From contig NZ_CP062182.1 of assembly GCF_022700675.1 (NCBI RefSeq), positions 1,116,001 through 1,180,000 of the forward strand: a stretch of 64,000 nt of DNA. Reading direction: 5' to 3'. Position numbers and translations under genes: made by a program. Shown here one piece after another: positions 17,901-27,367 of this stretch; within the stretch, counting starts at the first letter, position 1; each line of letters opens with the position of its first letter. Under the pieces are notes generated by a model. It was not told the origin of the DNA. It saw only the letters and a program-made list of their open reading frames with translations, and made no database searches. The DNA is from Acinetobacter sp. ASP199 (lineage in GTDB: Bacteria > Pseudomonadota > Gammaproteobacteria > Pseudomonadales > Moraxellaceae).

Positions 17901-19511
17901 ATGCAGGAATTTGACTACATCATTATTGGTGGAGGGAGTGCAGGATGCGTATTGGCCAGCCGTCTCAGTGAAGATCCCAATATTTCTGTATGTCTTTTAG
18001 AAGCAGGGGGGCATGGCAATGCCTGGACGGTAAATATTCCGGCAGCCTGTGTCATGAGTTTACCCACCAAAATTAACAACTGGGCTTTTGAAACCGTTCC
18101 TCAAAAAGGATTGAATGGACGTAAAGGCTATCAGCCCAGAGGGAAATGTTTAGGTGGTTCATCGGCCATTAATGCCATGATTTATATCCGTGGCAATCGT
18201 GCCGACTATGATGATTGGGCAGCGCAAGGTTGTACCGGCTGGTCTTATGATGAAGTATTGCCATATTTCATCCGATCTGAGAATAACCACCGTATTCAGA
18301 ATGAATATCATGGCAATGCAGGTCCTTTGCATGTATCAGATGTGCAAACAGACAGTATTTTCCATGAGCGGTATTTACAGGCAGCACGTGAGCAGGGCTA
18401 TCCAGTGCTGGATGATTTTAATGCTGCAGAGCAGGAAGGATTAGGCGTTTATCAGGTGACTCATGACAATGGTGAGCGCTGTAGCGCAGCTCGAGCTTAT
18501 CTGTTTCCACATTTGAATCGTCCGAATTTAACCATATGGACTAAAGCCACCACGCATAAAATTATAATCGAACAAAAAGCCGCAGTTGGTGTCCAAGTGC
18601 AACATGCCGGGCAGTTAAAAACGTTACGAGCACGGCAGGAAGTCTTGCTCTCGGCAGGTGCCATGCAATCTCCACACATCCTGATGCTTTCGGGTATTGG
18701 GGATGCTGAAGAACTAAAACAACATGGCATCGAACTCAAACATCACTTGCCTGGCGTCGGAAAGAATTTTCATGATCATCCCGATTTTATTTTTGGCTAC
18801 AGCGTCAAGGAATTTGCTGGAACCTTCGGGGTCTCCATGTCAGGTTCACTGGATATGTTTAAGCAGATTGGGCGATATCGCAGTGAACGCCGCGGCATGA
18901 TTGCATCCAATTTTGCTGAATGTGGCGGTTTCATCAAAAGTTCGCCAGAACTGAAAATTCCCAATCTGCAATTGCATTTCGTGGTGGCATTAGTAGATGA
19001 TCATGCACGTAAATTCCGTAGCAGTCACGGCATTTCCTGTCATGTGTGTTTATTAAATCCACGCAGCCGTGGTTCGATTAAACTGAGCGGACCAAATATT
19101 CATGATCCATTACTTATTGATCCAAATTTCTTGAACGATGAACGCGATTTGGAGGATCTGGTTCAAGGCTTTAAACTGACACAAAAATTGATGCAGTCAC
19201 CATCGCTTTCCAGTTTGTATAAGCAGGATTTATTTACGGCTCATGTGAAAAATGATGAGGATATCCGGGAAGTTCTGCGTAATCGGGTAGATACGGTGTA
19301 TCACCCGGTTGGTAGCTGTAAGATGGGCGTTGATGATATGTCTGTGGTCGATCCTGAACTATGCGTCTATGGTATTCAAAATCTGCGGGTGATTGATGCT
19401 TCGGTCATGCCATCGGTCGTGAATGGCAACACCAATGCACCAACGATGATGATTGCAGAAAAAGCTGTGGATTTGATCCAGGCAAGACAGCGGGCGCCAA
19501 AAGTTGCTTAA
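17901..19511 (+). CDS. GMC-family FAD alcohol dehydrogenase (AlkJ/BetA-like)
   Basis: 536 residues. Glucose-methanol-choline oxidoreductase with dinucleotide-binding motif IIGGGSAGCVLASRLSE (residues 8-24), the GMC signature GGSSAINAMIYIRGN (about 86), the second signature SAGAMQSPHILMLSGIG (about 251) and C-terminal catalytic His-Asn region (VYHPVGSCKMG, NGNTNAPTM). It resembles PQQ-independent alcohol dehydrogenases such as AlkJ, which oxidise primary alcohols to aldehydes and pass electrons to the membrane chain. The next gene is an aldehyde dehydrogenase 42 bp on, so a two-step alcohol-to-acid pathway is likely. Confidence 0.88.
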   Translation: MQEFDYIIIGGGSAGCVLASRLSEDPNISVCLLEAGGHGNAWTVNIPAACVMSLPTKINNWAFETVPQKGLNGRKGYQPRGKCLGGSSAINAMIYIRGNRADYDDWAAQGCTGWSYDEVLPYFIRSENNHRIQNEYHGNAGPLHVSDVQTDSIFHERYLQAAREQGYPVLDDFNAAEQEGLGVYQVTHDNGERCSAARAYLFPHLNRPNLTIWTKATTHKIIIEQKAAVGVQVQHAGQLKTLRARQEVLLSAGAMQSPHILMLSGIGDAEELKQHGIELKHHLPGVGKNFHDHPDFIFGYSVKEFAGTFGVSMSGSLDMFKQIGRYRSERRGMIASNFAECGGFIKSSPELKIPNLQLHFVVALVDDHARKFRSSHGISCHVCLLNPRSRGSIKLSGPNIHDPLLIDPNFLNDERDLEDLVQGFKLTQKLMQSPSLSSLYKQDLFTAHVKNDEDIREVLRNRVDTVYHPVGSCKMGVDDMSVVDPELCVYGIQNLRVIDASVMPSVVNGNTNAPTMMIAEKAVDLIQARQRAPKVA

Positions 19512-19553
19512 GAATATGAGAATTTCATTTTACCGAATAAATAGGGACAGCAT

Positions 19554-20981
19554 ATGACGTCATGGGAACAAGGTACGAATCTGGATAGTGCCAAACACAT
19601 GCAGGATATTTTTCAGCACCAGCGTCAGGCGTGTATGCAAGCAGCATATCCAGGCTATGAGCAGCGTCAACAGCAACTCAAAATGCTATATCAAATGGTG
19701 GTGAAACATCAGGATGAGATGGCTGCCGCCATTAGTCGGGATTTCTCCAATCGGAGTCTGGATGAAACCAAGCTGTTTGAAGTACTGACCAGTTTGAATG
19801 GACTGAAACACAGCTTAAAACATCTGAAAAAATGGATGAAGCCGAGTAAGCGGCAGGTTGGTATTTTATTCCAGCCAGCCACAGGTTATGTGATGTATCA
19901 GCCGCTAGGTGTGGTCGGTATTGTGGTGCCGTGGAATTATCCGTTGTTCCTTGCCATTGGTCCTTTGGGTCAGGCATTGGCTGCGGGTAACCGGGTCATG
20001 CTGAAAATGAGTGAATATACCCCGGAATTTTCCAGCCTGTTTCAACAGCTGATTGTCCGTTATTTTCCAGCTGACCAGATTACGGTAGTCACGGGAGATG
20101 CGCAGGTTGCTCAGCAATTTACTACTTTGCCATTTGATCATTTGCTTTTTACTGGCGCGACCTCAATTGCACGTCATGTGATGCATGCAGCAGCAGAGAA
20201 TCTGACACCAGTGACTTTGGAGCTTGGGGGCAAGTCACCTGTTATCGTTGCGAAGGATGCGGATTTACAGGAAAGCGCACGCCGTCTGGCTTTTGGCAAG
20301 ACCATGAATGCCGGACAGACCTGTGTGGCACCAGACTATGCATTTGTACATCAGTCACAAATCCAATCCTTTATCGAAGCTTATTTCAATGCCATTCGAC
20401 AATTCTACCCAAACAGTATTTTGAGCAATCCGGATTATACAACCATCATCAATGAGCGGCAGTTTACCCGTTTAAAACACTATATTGAGGATGCTCAAGC
20501 CAAAGGTGCTGAACTGCATCAGATTGAGCAAGGTGTAGATGGACGCCGTTTGCCGCACCTGGTCCTGACCAATGTCCATGACGATATGCTGATCATGCAG
20601 AATGAAATCTTTGGACCGCTTCTACCCGTCATTGGCTATGAGCAGATGGATGAAGTCATTGAATATATCAACCAGCATGACCGACCACTGGCACTGTATT
20701 ATTTTGGCTATAACAAAGCTGAGCAACAAAAAGTCCTGCATGCAACCCATAGCGGTGGAGTATGTCTGAATGAAACCCTGATGACTGCCGGTATGGAAGA
20801 TATGCCGTTTGGCGGGATTGGACCCTCTGGAATGGGGCATTATCACGGACATGAAGGCTTTAAGACCTTTAGTCATGCCAAGTCGGTATTTAGCCGTCCG
20901 AAATTCAGTTTGATGAAGCTGATTTATCCACCTTATGGCAGTTCGATCTTGAAACTGATTTATCGTATCTTTTTGCGTTAA
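19554..20981 (+). CDS. Aldehyde dehydrogenase (coniferyl/fatty aldehyde type)
   Basis: 475 residues. NAD(P)-dependent aldehyde dehydrogenase with catalytic Glu in LELGGKSP (about residue 222) and nucleophile Cys in NAGQTCVAPDY (about residue 256). The short N-terminus and the hydrophobic-basic C-terminal tail (LMKLIYPPYGSSILKLIYRI) match the coniferyl aldehyde and fatty aldehyde subfamily, whose tail associates with membrane. It would oxidise the product of the upstream GMC dehydrogenase. A 43-codon micro-ORF starts 7 bp after the stop, completing an apparent operon. Confidence 0.88.
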   Translation: MTSWEQGTNLDSAKHMQDIFQHQRQACMQAAYPGYEQRQQQLKMLYQMVVKHQDEMAAAISRDFSNRSLDETKLFEVLTSLNGLKHSLKHLKKWMKPSKRQVGILFQPATGYVMYQPLGVVGIVVPWNYPLFLAIGPLGQALAAGNRVMLKMSEYTPEFSSLFQQLIVRYFPADQITVVTGDAQVAQQFTTLPFDHLLFTGATSIARHVMHAAAENLTPVTLELGGKSPVIVAKDADLQESARRLAFGKTMNAGQTCVAPDYAFVHQSQIQSFIEAYFNAIRQFYPNSILSNPDYTTIINERQFTRLKHYIEDAQAKGAELHQIEQGVDGRRLPHLVLTNVHDDMLIMQNEIFGPLLPVIGYEQMDEVIEYINQHDRPLALYYFGYNKAEQQKVLHATHSGGVCLNETLMTAGMEDMPFGGIGPSGMGHYHGHEGFKTFSHAKSVFSRPKFSLMKLIYPPYGSSILKLIYRIFLR

Positions 20982-20988
20982 GTGACAG

Positions 20989-21120
20989 ATGGCGAGAAAG
21001 AAGCGCAAAAATCCGCATGGCTATAAATGGTATAAGGATGAAAATTTATTTTTCTTCTTAAGCACTATTTCGGGTGCATTTGTTGTTATATATAAGTGGC
21101 TCGCCAATTTGTTCTCATAA
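20989..21120 (+). CDS. Micro-ORF: 43-residue basic membrane peptide
   Basis: A small open frame starting MARKKRKNPHGYKWYK. A Phe-rich hydrophobic stretch of about 20 residues follows (FFFLSTISGAFVVIYKWLA), and it ends at TAA 21118-21120. It lies 7 bp after the aldehyde dehydrogenase stop codon and immediately before a strong terminator, so it would be cotranscribed. The positive-inside N-terminus plus one membrane helix is typical of genuine small membrane proteins. No clear Shine-Dalgarno sequence is visible, so translation may depend on coupling. No family is recognised. Confidence 0.5.
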   Translation: MARKKRKNPHGYKWYKDENLFFFLSTISGAFVVIYKWLANLFS

Positions 21121-21151
21121 AAAAAGCGCTGAAACTTCAGCGCTTTTTTTA
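21119..21151. terminator. Bidirectional terminator before trmB
   Basis: AAAAAAAGCGCTGA and TCAGCGCTTTTTTT form a near-perfect hairpin, with T-runs on either strand. Confidence 0.88.
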
Positions 21152-21160
21152 TGATTGCTC

Positions 21161-21877
21161 TTAAGAAATTTTCTTAAAGATAAAATCATTAATCTTGTGA
21201 CCTGCTTCAATACCGCGACGCTCGAACTTGGTTTGCGGACGCCATTCAGGACGAGGGTAGCTATTGCCTTTACCTGCCAAGTTTTCTAAACGTGGACGCT
21301 CTTCAAGAACTTCCAGCATCCATTCAGCATACGGTTCCCAGTCAGTTGCAGCGTGGAAGGTACCGCCAAGTTCTAACTTTTGCTCAACCAATGGCATGCG
21401 GTCATGTGATACGAAACGGCGCTTGAAGTGACGTTTTTTCTGCCATGGATCCGGGAAGTATAATTGCACTGTATTGATACTATTATCCGGCATTTCACGT
21501 AGGACTTGAATCGCATCAGCATCTAGAACACGCAAGTTGCTTACGCCTGCCATACCTGCTTCGTACACACACTGTGCTATGCCCGGTACGTGCACTTCAA
21601 TACCAACAAAATTACGTTCAGGATTGGCTTTAGCCATCAATACCAGTGAACGGCCCATACCGAAACCGATTTCTACAGTCAGTGGACGTTCAGGGTGCTC
21701 AAAATGCTGGCGTAAATCACCAACCGGATATTCCAAAATTAAGTGACCATATTGTTCAAGCGCAGTACGTTGAGAGGTATTCAGCGGTGCTGAGCGGCGC
21801 ATAAACGTCACAATTTCACGGTGCTCGCTTAAATTGTCCAGCTCCACGACTTGCTGGTCTAATTGATCGTTCGACAT
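21161..21877 (-). CDS. trmB: tRNA (guanine-46-N7)-methyltransferase
   Basis: 238 residues. Methylates N7 of G46 in the tRNA variable loop using SAM. Motifs include VEIGFGMGRSL (SAM-binding loop, about residue 70), a GIEVHVPGI stretch and the TrmB signature LYFPDPWQKKRH (about 144-155). Length is as in E. coli TrmB. It is monocistronic, running toward the terminator shared with the alcohol-oxidation operon. Confidence 0.95.
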   Translation of the reverse strand: MSNDQLDQQVVELDNLSEHREIVTFMRRSAPLNTSQRTALEQYGHLILEYPVGDLRQHFEHPERPLTVEIGFGMGRSLVLMAKANPERNFVGIEVHVPGIAQCVYEAGMAGVSNLRVLDADAIQVLREMPDNSINTVQLYFPDPWQKKRHFKRRFVSHDRMPLVEQKLELGGTFHAATDWEPYAEWMLEVLEERPRLENLAGKGNSYPRPEWRPQTKFERRGIEAGHKINDFIFKKIS

Positions 21878-21994
21878 AATTTTGGCAAATCTAAAAATTC
21901 AGAATGCGGTATTTTAAGTCCTGAGCGGTGCAAGTCAAACTTTTCTCGGGAATTCGCTACTAAAAACTGGAATCGAGTTTATTTCTCAAGAAAA

Positions 21995-22020
21995 TAAAAG
22001 GGCCAATTGACCCTTTTAAA
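21995..22020 (-). terminator. Probable terminator of the SulP gene
   Basis: AAAAGGG and CCCTTTT flank the near-palindromic CCAATTGA. It lies just downstream of the SulP stop codon, with a T-run on the minus strand. Confidence 0.65.
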
Positions 22021-22035
22021 TGATATGAATCGTGA

Positions 22036-23481
22036 TCAGGTCTGATAACGGTCAACTAAAGTACTGCTGGCTTCATTCAGTCCAATCACCTGAACATCAA
22101 TTCCTTGTGCTTTAAATTTCTGTACGACGTTATTCAACATATTCACAGAAGTGACATCCCAAATATGGGCATGGGTCAGATCCAGCTCAACAACTGCTAG
22201 ATTTTCCTTAAAGTCAAAGAACTGATAGAAACGGTCTGAACTGCTAAAAAAGATCTGTCCGGAAATCACATAACGACGAGAACGCTCATCTAGCAAATGT
22301 GTATATACGTGAACTGTATTCTCAAGCTTGTTGATAAAGAACAGGGCAGACAGTACCACACCAATTAACACGCCTAATGCCAGATTATGCGTTGCCAATA
22401 CCACCAGCACCACAGCAATCATTACCACATTAAAGGCAAGAGGATGCTTGTTAAACTGCTTGATGGCACCCCACTGGAATGTAGTAAATGACACCATGAT
22501 CATAATGGCTACCAGTGCTGCCATCGGGATATAAGCCAGCCAGTCTTTCAGAAATACCACTAGGCAAAGTAAGAACACGCCCGCCACAAGCGTAGACAGA
22601 CGGGTACGTGCGCCTGAAGAAACATTGATAATTGACTGCCCAATCATGGCACAACCGGCCATCCCGCCCATAAAACCGCTGACAATATTGGCCATACCCT
22701 GACCACGGCATTCCTGATGGCGGTCACTTTCAGAATCGGTGACTTCATCCACTACAGTGGTGGTCATCATGGTTTCAAGCAAACCGACAGTGGCCAAAGT
22801 CACTGAATAAGGAAAAATGATTTGCAGTGTTTCAAAATTCAGGGGAATTTCTGGAATCAAGAAAATTGGTAAGGTATCTGGAAAATGGCCAAGGTCACTC
22901 ACAGTACGCATATCTGATCCGAGTAAAAGAGCCAATCCGCTGAGGACGATAATACAAATCAGCGGTGAGGGAATGGCTTTGCCAATTTTCGGAAGATAAG
23001 GAAATAAATAGATTATCGCCAAACCCATCGCAACAAACAGATAGCCGGTAGTATCCATTTTTTGCATTTCCGGGATCTGTGCAATAAAAATCAGAATCGC
23101 TAAAGCATTCAAGAAGCCATAAACCACAGATTGCGAAACAAAGCGCATCAATTTGGCAACTTTAAATGATCCCGCAATGACCTGAATAATCCCGGTCAGG
23201 ACCGTGGCAGCCAGTAAATACTGCAAACCATGTTCCTTAACCAAAGTAATCATGAGTAGCGCCATCGCACCAGTTGCTGCCGAGATCATGGCTGGGCGAC
23301 CACCAAAGAAAGCAATAGATACTGCGATACAGAAGGATGCATACAGACCGACTTGAGGGTCGACGCCAGCAATGGCAGAAAACGCAATTGATTCCGGAAT
23401 GAGTGCCAAACCGACCACCAATCCTGCCAGGACATCAGTACGGATATTGGAAAACCATTCTTCTTTTTTCAGACTTATCAC
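22036..23481 (-). CDS. SulP-family anion transporter with STAS domain
   Basis: 481 residues. An inner-membrane permease of the SLC26/SulP family with 10 or more hydrophobic segments. The N-terminal family signature [20 protein letters not shown] (about 22-41) and a cytoplasmic C-terminal STAS domain (about 385-480, [17 protein letters not shown]) are present. Substrates in the family are sulfate, bicarbonate or dicarboxylates; this one cannot be assigned. The overall length and sequence style match the compact bacterial SulP proteins annotated as sulfate transporters. No linked carbonic anhydrase gene is visible. Confidence 0.9.
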   Translation of the reverse strand: MISLKKEEWFSNIRTDVLAGLVVGLALIPESIAFSAIAGVDPQVGLYASFCIAVSIAFFGGRPAMISAATGAMALLMITLVKEHGLQYLLAATVLTGIIQVIAGSFKVAKLMRFVSQSVVYGFLNALAILIFIAQIPEMQKMDTTGYLFVAMGLAIIYLFPYLPKIGKAIPSPLICIIVLSGLALLLGSDMRTVSDLGHFPDTLPIFLIPEIPLNFETLQIIFPYSVTLATVGLLETMMTTTVVDEVTDSESDRHQECRGQGMANIVSGFMGGMAGCAMIGQSIINVSSGARTRLSTLVAGVFLLCLVVFLKDWLAYIPMAALVAIMIMVSFTTFQWGAIKQFNKHPLAFNVVMIAVVLVVLATHNLALGVLIGVVLSALFFINKLENTVHVYTHLLDERSRRYVISGQIFFSSSDRFYQFFDFKENLAVVELDLTHAHIWDVTSVNMLNNVVQKFKAQGIDVQVIGLNEASSTLVDRYQT

Positions 23482-23699
23482 AGAATTTCATCATTTCACT
23501 TTGAACCTCGCGTATCTTAATCGTCCCGGTTTAAAAATCCACACAAGAATGACTTGAAAATGTCCGGAATATACTCAATATTGAAGAAGTAAATGTCTTT
23601 TGGCGGCAGTTACGCTTTTTTGCAATTTACAGGTTTGATCACTTGAAAGTTTGTTAGAAGCGATTTAAAACATTGAGAAGTAGATAACAAGGATCAGAA

Positions 23700-24311
23700 A
23701 TGAAGCTTTATTATGCACCTGGTGCATGCTCGTTGGCAGCACATATTATTTTAAATGAAATTAATGTTGATTTTGATTTGGAACGTGTTGATTTAAAAAC
23801 ACATAAAACCGAGAAAGGCACAGATTATTACGAGATCAATCCAAAAGGCTATGTTCCAGCACTGGAAATTAACCCGGGCCTGATTCTGACTGAGAACGTT
23901 GCGATTCTTCCATTTCTGGCACAACACGATCCAAAACAAGATTTAATTCCGCCATCAGGTATGGGGCGTGCCAAAGTTCTGGAATGGTTAGGTTATCTGA
24001 ACTCAGAACTGCATGATGCATATTCTGTATTCTTTGGTGCACCAATGAATGAGGAAGCCAAGAAAAAGGCTTATGCAGAAATTGACCGTTTGTTAAGCTA
24101 CATTGATAAAGCCATTGGTGAATCAGACAATGATTATCTGGTGGATGATAACTTTGGGCCAGCAGATGCTTATCTGTTTGTACTTACCAACTGGTCGAAC
24201 CATATTGAGCATGACCTCAGCCCATATCAAAATATTATTCATATACGTAATAAAGTCGCAGAGCGTCAATCAGTACAGATTGCTATGCGTGATGAAGGGC
24301 TGATTCCTTAA
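23700..24311 (+). CDS. gst: Glutathione S-transferase, beta class
   Basis: 203 residues. Thioredoxin-like N-terminal domain starting MKLYYAPGACSLAAH. Cys-10 in this motif is the mixed-disulfide cysteine of beta-class bacterial GSTs, and the glutathione-binding segment LTENVAILPFLAQH (about 62-75) follows. A helical C-terminal domain runs from about 85. It conjugates glutathione to electrophiles or acts as a thiol reductase. It is a single-gene unit with its own terminator just before the inverted-repeat element. Confidence 0.9.
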   Translation: MKLYYAPGACSLAAHIILNEINVDFDLERVDLKTHKTEKGTDYYEINPKGYVPALEINPGLILTENVAILPFLAQHDPKQDLIPPSGMGRAKVLEWLGYLNSELHDAYSVFFGAPMNEEAKKKAYAEIDRLLSYIDKAIGESDNDYLVDDNFGPADAYLFVLTNWSNHIEHDLSPYQNIIHIRNKVAERQSVQIAMRDEGLIP

Positions 24312-24322
24312 TATGCCTTAGT

Positions 24323-24354
24323 ACAAAAAAGGACTCGATTGAGTCCTTTTTTGT
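24323..24354 (+). terminator. Terminator of gst
   Basis: AAAAAAGGACTC-GATT-GAGTCCTTTTTT, a perfect 12-bp stem with T-run. Confidence 0.9.
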
Positions 24355-24378
24355 ACCTGACTTTTTATGAGCACATTA

Positions 24379-24593
24379 GATCTCTTTCATAAATCAAAAA
24401 ATGATCGTTATATTCATATTTAAATGGATATTGAAAGTTCCTTCTCCCTCTGGGATGAGAAGTGTTACTTCGCAAGAGGATGAGGGGATTTCTTAGACAA
24501 AACCTCTCCCTGAGGAGCATGTGCTCCGCAAGTCTCCTACAAGGAGAGGGAATTTGCTTTGCAGTGATTCAAAAATGATTTATGAAAGAACCC
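24379..24593 (+). mobile_element. MITE copy A (215 bp, flanked by TA)
   Basis: Non-coding element with inverted ends. The left end reads GATCTCTTTCATAAATCA; the right end in reverse complement reads GGGTTCTTTCATAAATCA (15 of 18 match). It is flanked by TA on both sides (24377-24378, 24594-24595), the target duplication of IS630/Tc1-mariner elements. Inside are an inverted pair CCTCTCC/GGAGAGG (24503-24549) and a nested GGAGCA/TGCTCC palindrome. It abuts the thiG stop codon at 24596-24598. Copies B (59.2 kb) and C (63.6 kb) share the sequence. No transposase is encoded. Confidence 0.8.
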
Positions 24594-24595
24594 TA

Positions 24596-25378
24596 TTATT
24601 TAAAGAAATAACCTGTCTCAGGCGAACTTGCATTAGCCATACGCTTACGCGGCATACGACCAGCGAGGAATGCTTCACGACCAGCTTCTACCGCTTTACG
24701 CATAGCAGATGCCATCAATACCGGATTTTGTGCAGCCGCAATCGCTGTATTCATCAATACGCCGTCGCAACCCAGTTCCATGGCAATCGCTGCATCACTG
24801 GCTGTACCGACACCTGCATCGACCAAAACAGGAACTTTGGCATTTTCCTTAATGATGGAAATGGTATGTGGATTCAGAATTCCCAGACCTGAGCCGATCA
24901 GACTACCTAAAGGCATGATCGCTACACAGCCCATGCTTTCCAGTTCCTGCGCTACGATTGGATCATCTGAGGTATACACCATAATTTCAAAACCATCATC
25001 AATCAGGGTGCGTGCCGCTTTTAAAGTTTCAGTGATATTTGGATATAAGGTTTTTTCATCACCCAGAACTTCCAGTTTCACCAGGTTATGACCATCTAGC
25101 AGTTCACGTGCCAGCATGCAGGTACGTACCGCACTGTTGGCATCAAAACAGCCCGCAGTATTTGGCAGAATGGTATATTTTTCCGGTGGAACTACGGATA
25201 GCAGGTTTGGCTGGTCTGGATGCTGGCCGATATTCACGCGACGGATTGCAACAGTCACGATTTCAGCACCACTCGCCTGAATCGCCAGATCTGTTTCCTG
25301 TAAATCTTTATATTTTCCTGTACCAACCAACAGACGTGACTGGAACTGGCGTGAGCCAATTTGAAGTAAATCTTGCAT
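24596..25378 (-). CDS. thiG: Thiazole synthase ThiG
   Basis: 260 residues. Forms the thiazole phosphate of thiamine from deoxyxylulose phosphate, dehydroglycine/iminoglycine and ThiS thiocarboxylate. (beta/alpha)8 barrel with [12 protein letters not shown] at the N-terminus, phosphate-binding segments [14 protein letters not shown] (about 165) and [27 protein letters not shown] (in pieces, about 188-215). Standard length with an intact C-terminus. It lies 14 bp downstream of thiS. A MITE has inserted directly after its stop codon, so the native terminator has been displaced. Confidence 0.95.
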   Translation of the reverse strand: MQDLLQIGSRQFQSRLLVGTGKYKDLQETDLAIQASGAEIVTVAIRRVNIGQHPDQPNLLSVVPPEKYTILPNTAGCFDANSAVRTCMLARELLDGHNLVKLEVLGDEKTLYPNITETLKAARTLIDDGFEIMVYTSDDPIVAQELESMGCVAIMPLGSLIGSGLGILNPHTISIIKENAKVPVLVDAGVGTASDAAIAMELGCDGVLMNTAIAAAQNPVLMASAMRKAVEAGREAFLAGRMPRKRMANASSPETGYFFK

Positions 25379-25392
25379 AGTATTTCCGAACC

Positions 25393-25590
25393 TTAGCCGC
25401 CACCGACAGCGTGAATGATTTCGATTTTGTCTGCCTCACAGATTGGCGTTGCGGCCAGTCTACTTTTGGGAACGATCATTTCATTGACTTCAACGGCATA
25501 GCGCTTACCTTCAAGCGCAAGATGCTGGACCAGTTCCATTAAGGTCGTGCAGTCGGTCTGTTGTTGTTCGCCATTGATATAGATGTTCAT
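25393..25590 (-). CDS. thiS: Sulfur carrier protein ThiS
   Basis: 65 residues, ubiquitin-like fold. The C-terminal Gly-Gly needed for adenylation and thiocarboxylation is present (AVGGG end). Donates sulfur to ThiG in thiazole synthesis. Order thiS-thiG in one minus-strand operon, with the DUF423 gene upstream by 28 bp. GAGGGTGCC precedes its ATG. thiE starts at 63.9 kb in this window, far from this pair. Confidence 0.93.
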   Translation of the reverse strand: MNIYINGEQQQTDCTTLMELVQHLALEGKRYAVEVNEMIVPKSRLAATPICEADKIEIIHAVGGG

Positions 25591-25618
25591 TTCGGCACCC
25601 TCTGAGTGTGATCAGTTC

Positions 25619-25984
25619 TTACTTGATGTGTTTGAATGCATTCCAGGCCAGAGTAAGCCAGCCTGCGATCATCAGTGCACCTCCGATCGGAGTAATTGCA
25701 CCCAAACCACGCGGTAAACCAAGTGCCATAATATAAAGTGAACCACTGAACAGTAAAATGCCCAATTGAATCAAAATAAAACTTGGTTTAATTGGCAACT
25801 GTGGAATCACTTTTGCCAGAATGCCTAACAGCAACAAGCCCAGCGCATGATAGAAAAAGTAATCGGTTGCAGTCTGCCACCAGCCAAGCTGTGCTTCAGT
25901 TGCACGGGTTTTCAAACCATGTGCACCAAAAGCCCCAAGCAGTACTGCAAGGGCCAGATTAATCGCTGAAATCGCAATCCACAT
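25619..25984 (-). CDS. DUF423 small membrane protein
   Basis: 121 residues from ATG 25984 (MWIAISAINLALAV). An upstream ATG at 26026 would add 14 residues, and I prefer the shorter form because the family begins at this hydrophobic segment. Four predicted membrane helices and the LLGAFGAHGLK signature after the first helix identify DUF423 (YgdD-like). Function is unknown. It sits just upstream of thiS and may be cotranscribed. Confidence 0.85.
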   Translation of the reverse strand: MWIAISAINLALAVLLGAFGAHGLKTRATEAQLGWWQTATDYFFYHALGLLLLGILAKVIPQLPIKPSFILIQLGILLFSGSLYIMALGLPRGLGAITPIGGALMIAGWLTLAWNAFKHIK

Positions 25985-26057
25985 CTGAACTGATCTTCCT
26001 GAAAATTTTGCGCTTAACCTTAGCATAAAAGCACAGGCTGAAACACTGCATTAAAAG

Positions 26058-26090
26058 ACAAAAAAGCCTTCAGATCTGAAGGCTTTTTTA
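26058..26090 (-). terminator. Terminator of rpoH
   Basis: AAAAAAGCCTTCAGATCTGAAGGCTTTTTT is an uninterrupted palindrome with T-runs, 18 bp past the rpoH stop codon. Confidence 0.88.
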
Positions 26091-26107
26091 TATACAAAAC
26101 ATGAAAA

Positions 26108-26977
26108 TTAGTTGGAAGACATCGCAACTTTAATTTTTTCCATGGCGTTCTTTTCAAGCTGACGGATACGCTCGGCAGAAACATTGTATTCTGCAGCCAG
26201 CTCATGCAGGGTAGATTTTTCATCATCCAGCCAGCGACGCTGCAAGATATTACGTGAACGGTCATCGAGTTGTTCCATGGCATCGTGCAGGGCAGCAGTA
26301 CTTTGCTCTTCATAGTCTTCATTTTCAATCAGACGTGCCGGATCGTAACGGTTATCTTCCAGATATAATGCTGGAGCAACATGGCTTGAGCCTTCATCGT
26401 CATCATCGCCTGTGGCTTCAAATGCTGCATCATAGGCGGTCAATCGACCTTCCATTTCCAGAACCTGTTCAGGGGTCACATTCAGGTCATTGGCAATTGA
26501 TCGAGCCTCATCTAAGGTCAGTTTTTTAGATGATTTTTTCAGACTACGCAGATTAAAGAACAGTTTACGCTGGGCTTTGGTGGTCGCAATTTTGACAATA
26601 CGCCAGTTACGAATCACATATTCGTGGATTTCAGCCTTAATCCAGTGCACAGCAAAGGAAACAAGACGGACACCCATATTCGGGTCAAAGCGTTTTACCG
26701 CTTTCATTAAACCAAGGTTGCCTTCTTGAATCAGATCACCTTGAGGCAGGCCATAACCTGCATAACTACGTGCAATATGTACCACAAAACGCAGGTGGGA
26801 CATCACCAGCATTTTTGCTGCATCCAAATCCTGGTCATAGAAATATCGGTCTGCCAACTCTTTTTCTTGTTCGGCAGTTAAGATAGGAATCTGATTGACA
26901 GTACTAATATAAGCACCGAGATTGACACCTGGCGCCGATAATGACAGGGGCATCAATTGATTGCGGCTGTCACTCAT
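26108..26977 (-). CDS. rpoH: Heat-shock sigma factor RpoH (sigma-32)
   Basis: 289 residues from ATG 26977 (MSDSRNQLM), chosen because AAGGAGA lies 6 bp upstream; in-frame sequence extending to 27046 is leader. Group 3 sigma-70 family: region 2 with [17 protein letters not shown] and [19 protein letters not shown], the RpoH-box-like segment [12 protein letters not shown] (about 130), and region 4 helix-turn-helix [23 protein letters not shown]. It directs RNA polymerase to chaperone and protease promoters such as the clpB promoter at 6.7 kb. Confidence 0.96.
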   Translation of the reverse strand: MSDSRNQLMPLSLSAPGVNLGAYISTVNQIPILTAEQEKELADRYFYDQDLDAAKMLVMSHLRFVVHIARSYAGYGLPQGDLIQEGNLGLMKAVKRFDPNMGVRLVSFAVHWIKAEIHEYVIRNWRIVKIATTKAQRKLFFNLRSLKKSSKKLTLDEARSIANDLNVTPEQVLEMEGRLTAYDAAFEATGDDDDEGSSHVAPALYLEDNRYDPARLIENEDYEEQSTAALHDAMEQLDDRSRNILQRRWLDDEKSTLHELAAEYNVSAERIRQLEKNAMEKIKVAMSSN

Positions 26978-27118
26978 GTGTTCTCCTTGAGGAATAACGG
27001 GATCATTCCCAAATCTAAGATTTATGTTAATCCAATCTCCAGTCAAATGATGGATATTTGGGTAGAGATATGTAAACTTTTATACGAATGTGAAGACAAA
27101 TAGTTTAATTGAAAATTT

Positions 27119-27367
27119 TTAGGATTCAATTACGTAATGAAACTCCACGTCGGAAATTTGTCGCATATCATATTTCAGCTGATTTAACTCACAGTAACGC
27201 GAAACATCAATCTGGCTATGCGGATCTGATGATTTCAGCAGAAAGGTTTCACCTGGATGGCTTTTCAGTGCGCGCTTTAACATCAATAGAGGCATAGGGC
27301 AGGGTTTGCCCATGGCATTGATGGTGCGGATCTGATCTGCGTTATCACTCATTTCCGTAATATTCAT
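27119..27367 (-). CDS. tusA: TusA-family sulfurtransferase
   Basis: 82 residues with the sulfur-relay motif CPMP (Cys-23, CPxP) and the small two-layer alpha/beta TusA fold. TusA accepts persulfide sulfur from IscS and passes it on for tRNA 2-thiouridine synthesis and molybdenum cofactor metabolism. The start is uncertain: ATG 27367 gives MNITEM, while ATG 27352 gives MSDNADQ; neither has a strong ribosome-binding site. The gene lies downstream of and reads away from cspA. Confidence 0.85.
   Translation of the reverse strand: MNITEMSDNADQIRTINAMGKPCPMPLLMLKRALKSHPGETFLLKSSDPHSQIDVSRYCELNQLKYDMRQISDVEFHYVIES

Noticed and set aside
24521..24892. Plus-strand frame of 123 codons across the MITE/thiG junction
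   Set aside because: It runs antisense to thiG and through the element, with no ribosome-binding site; a shadow.
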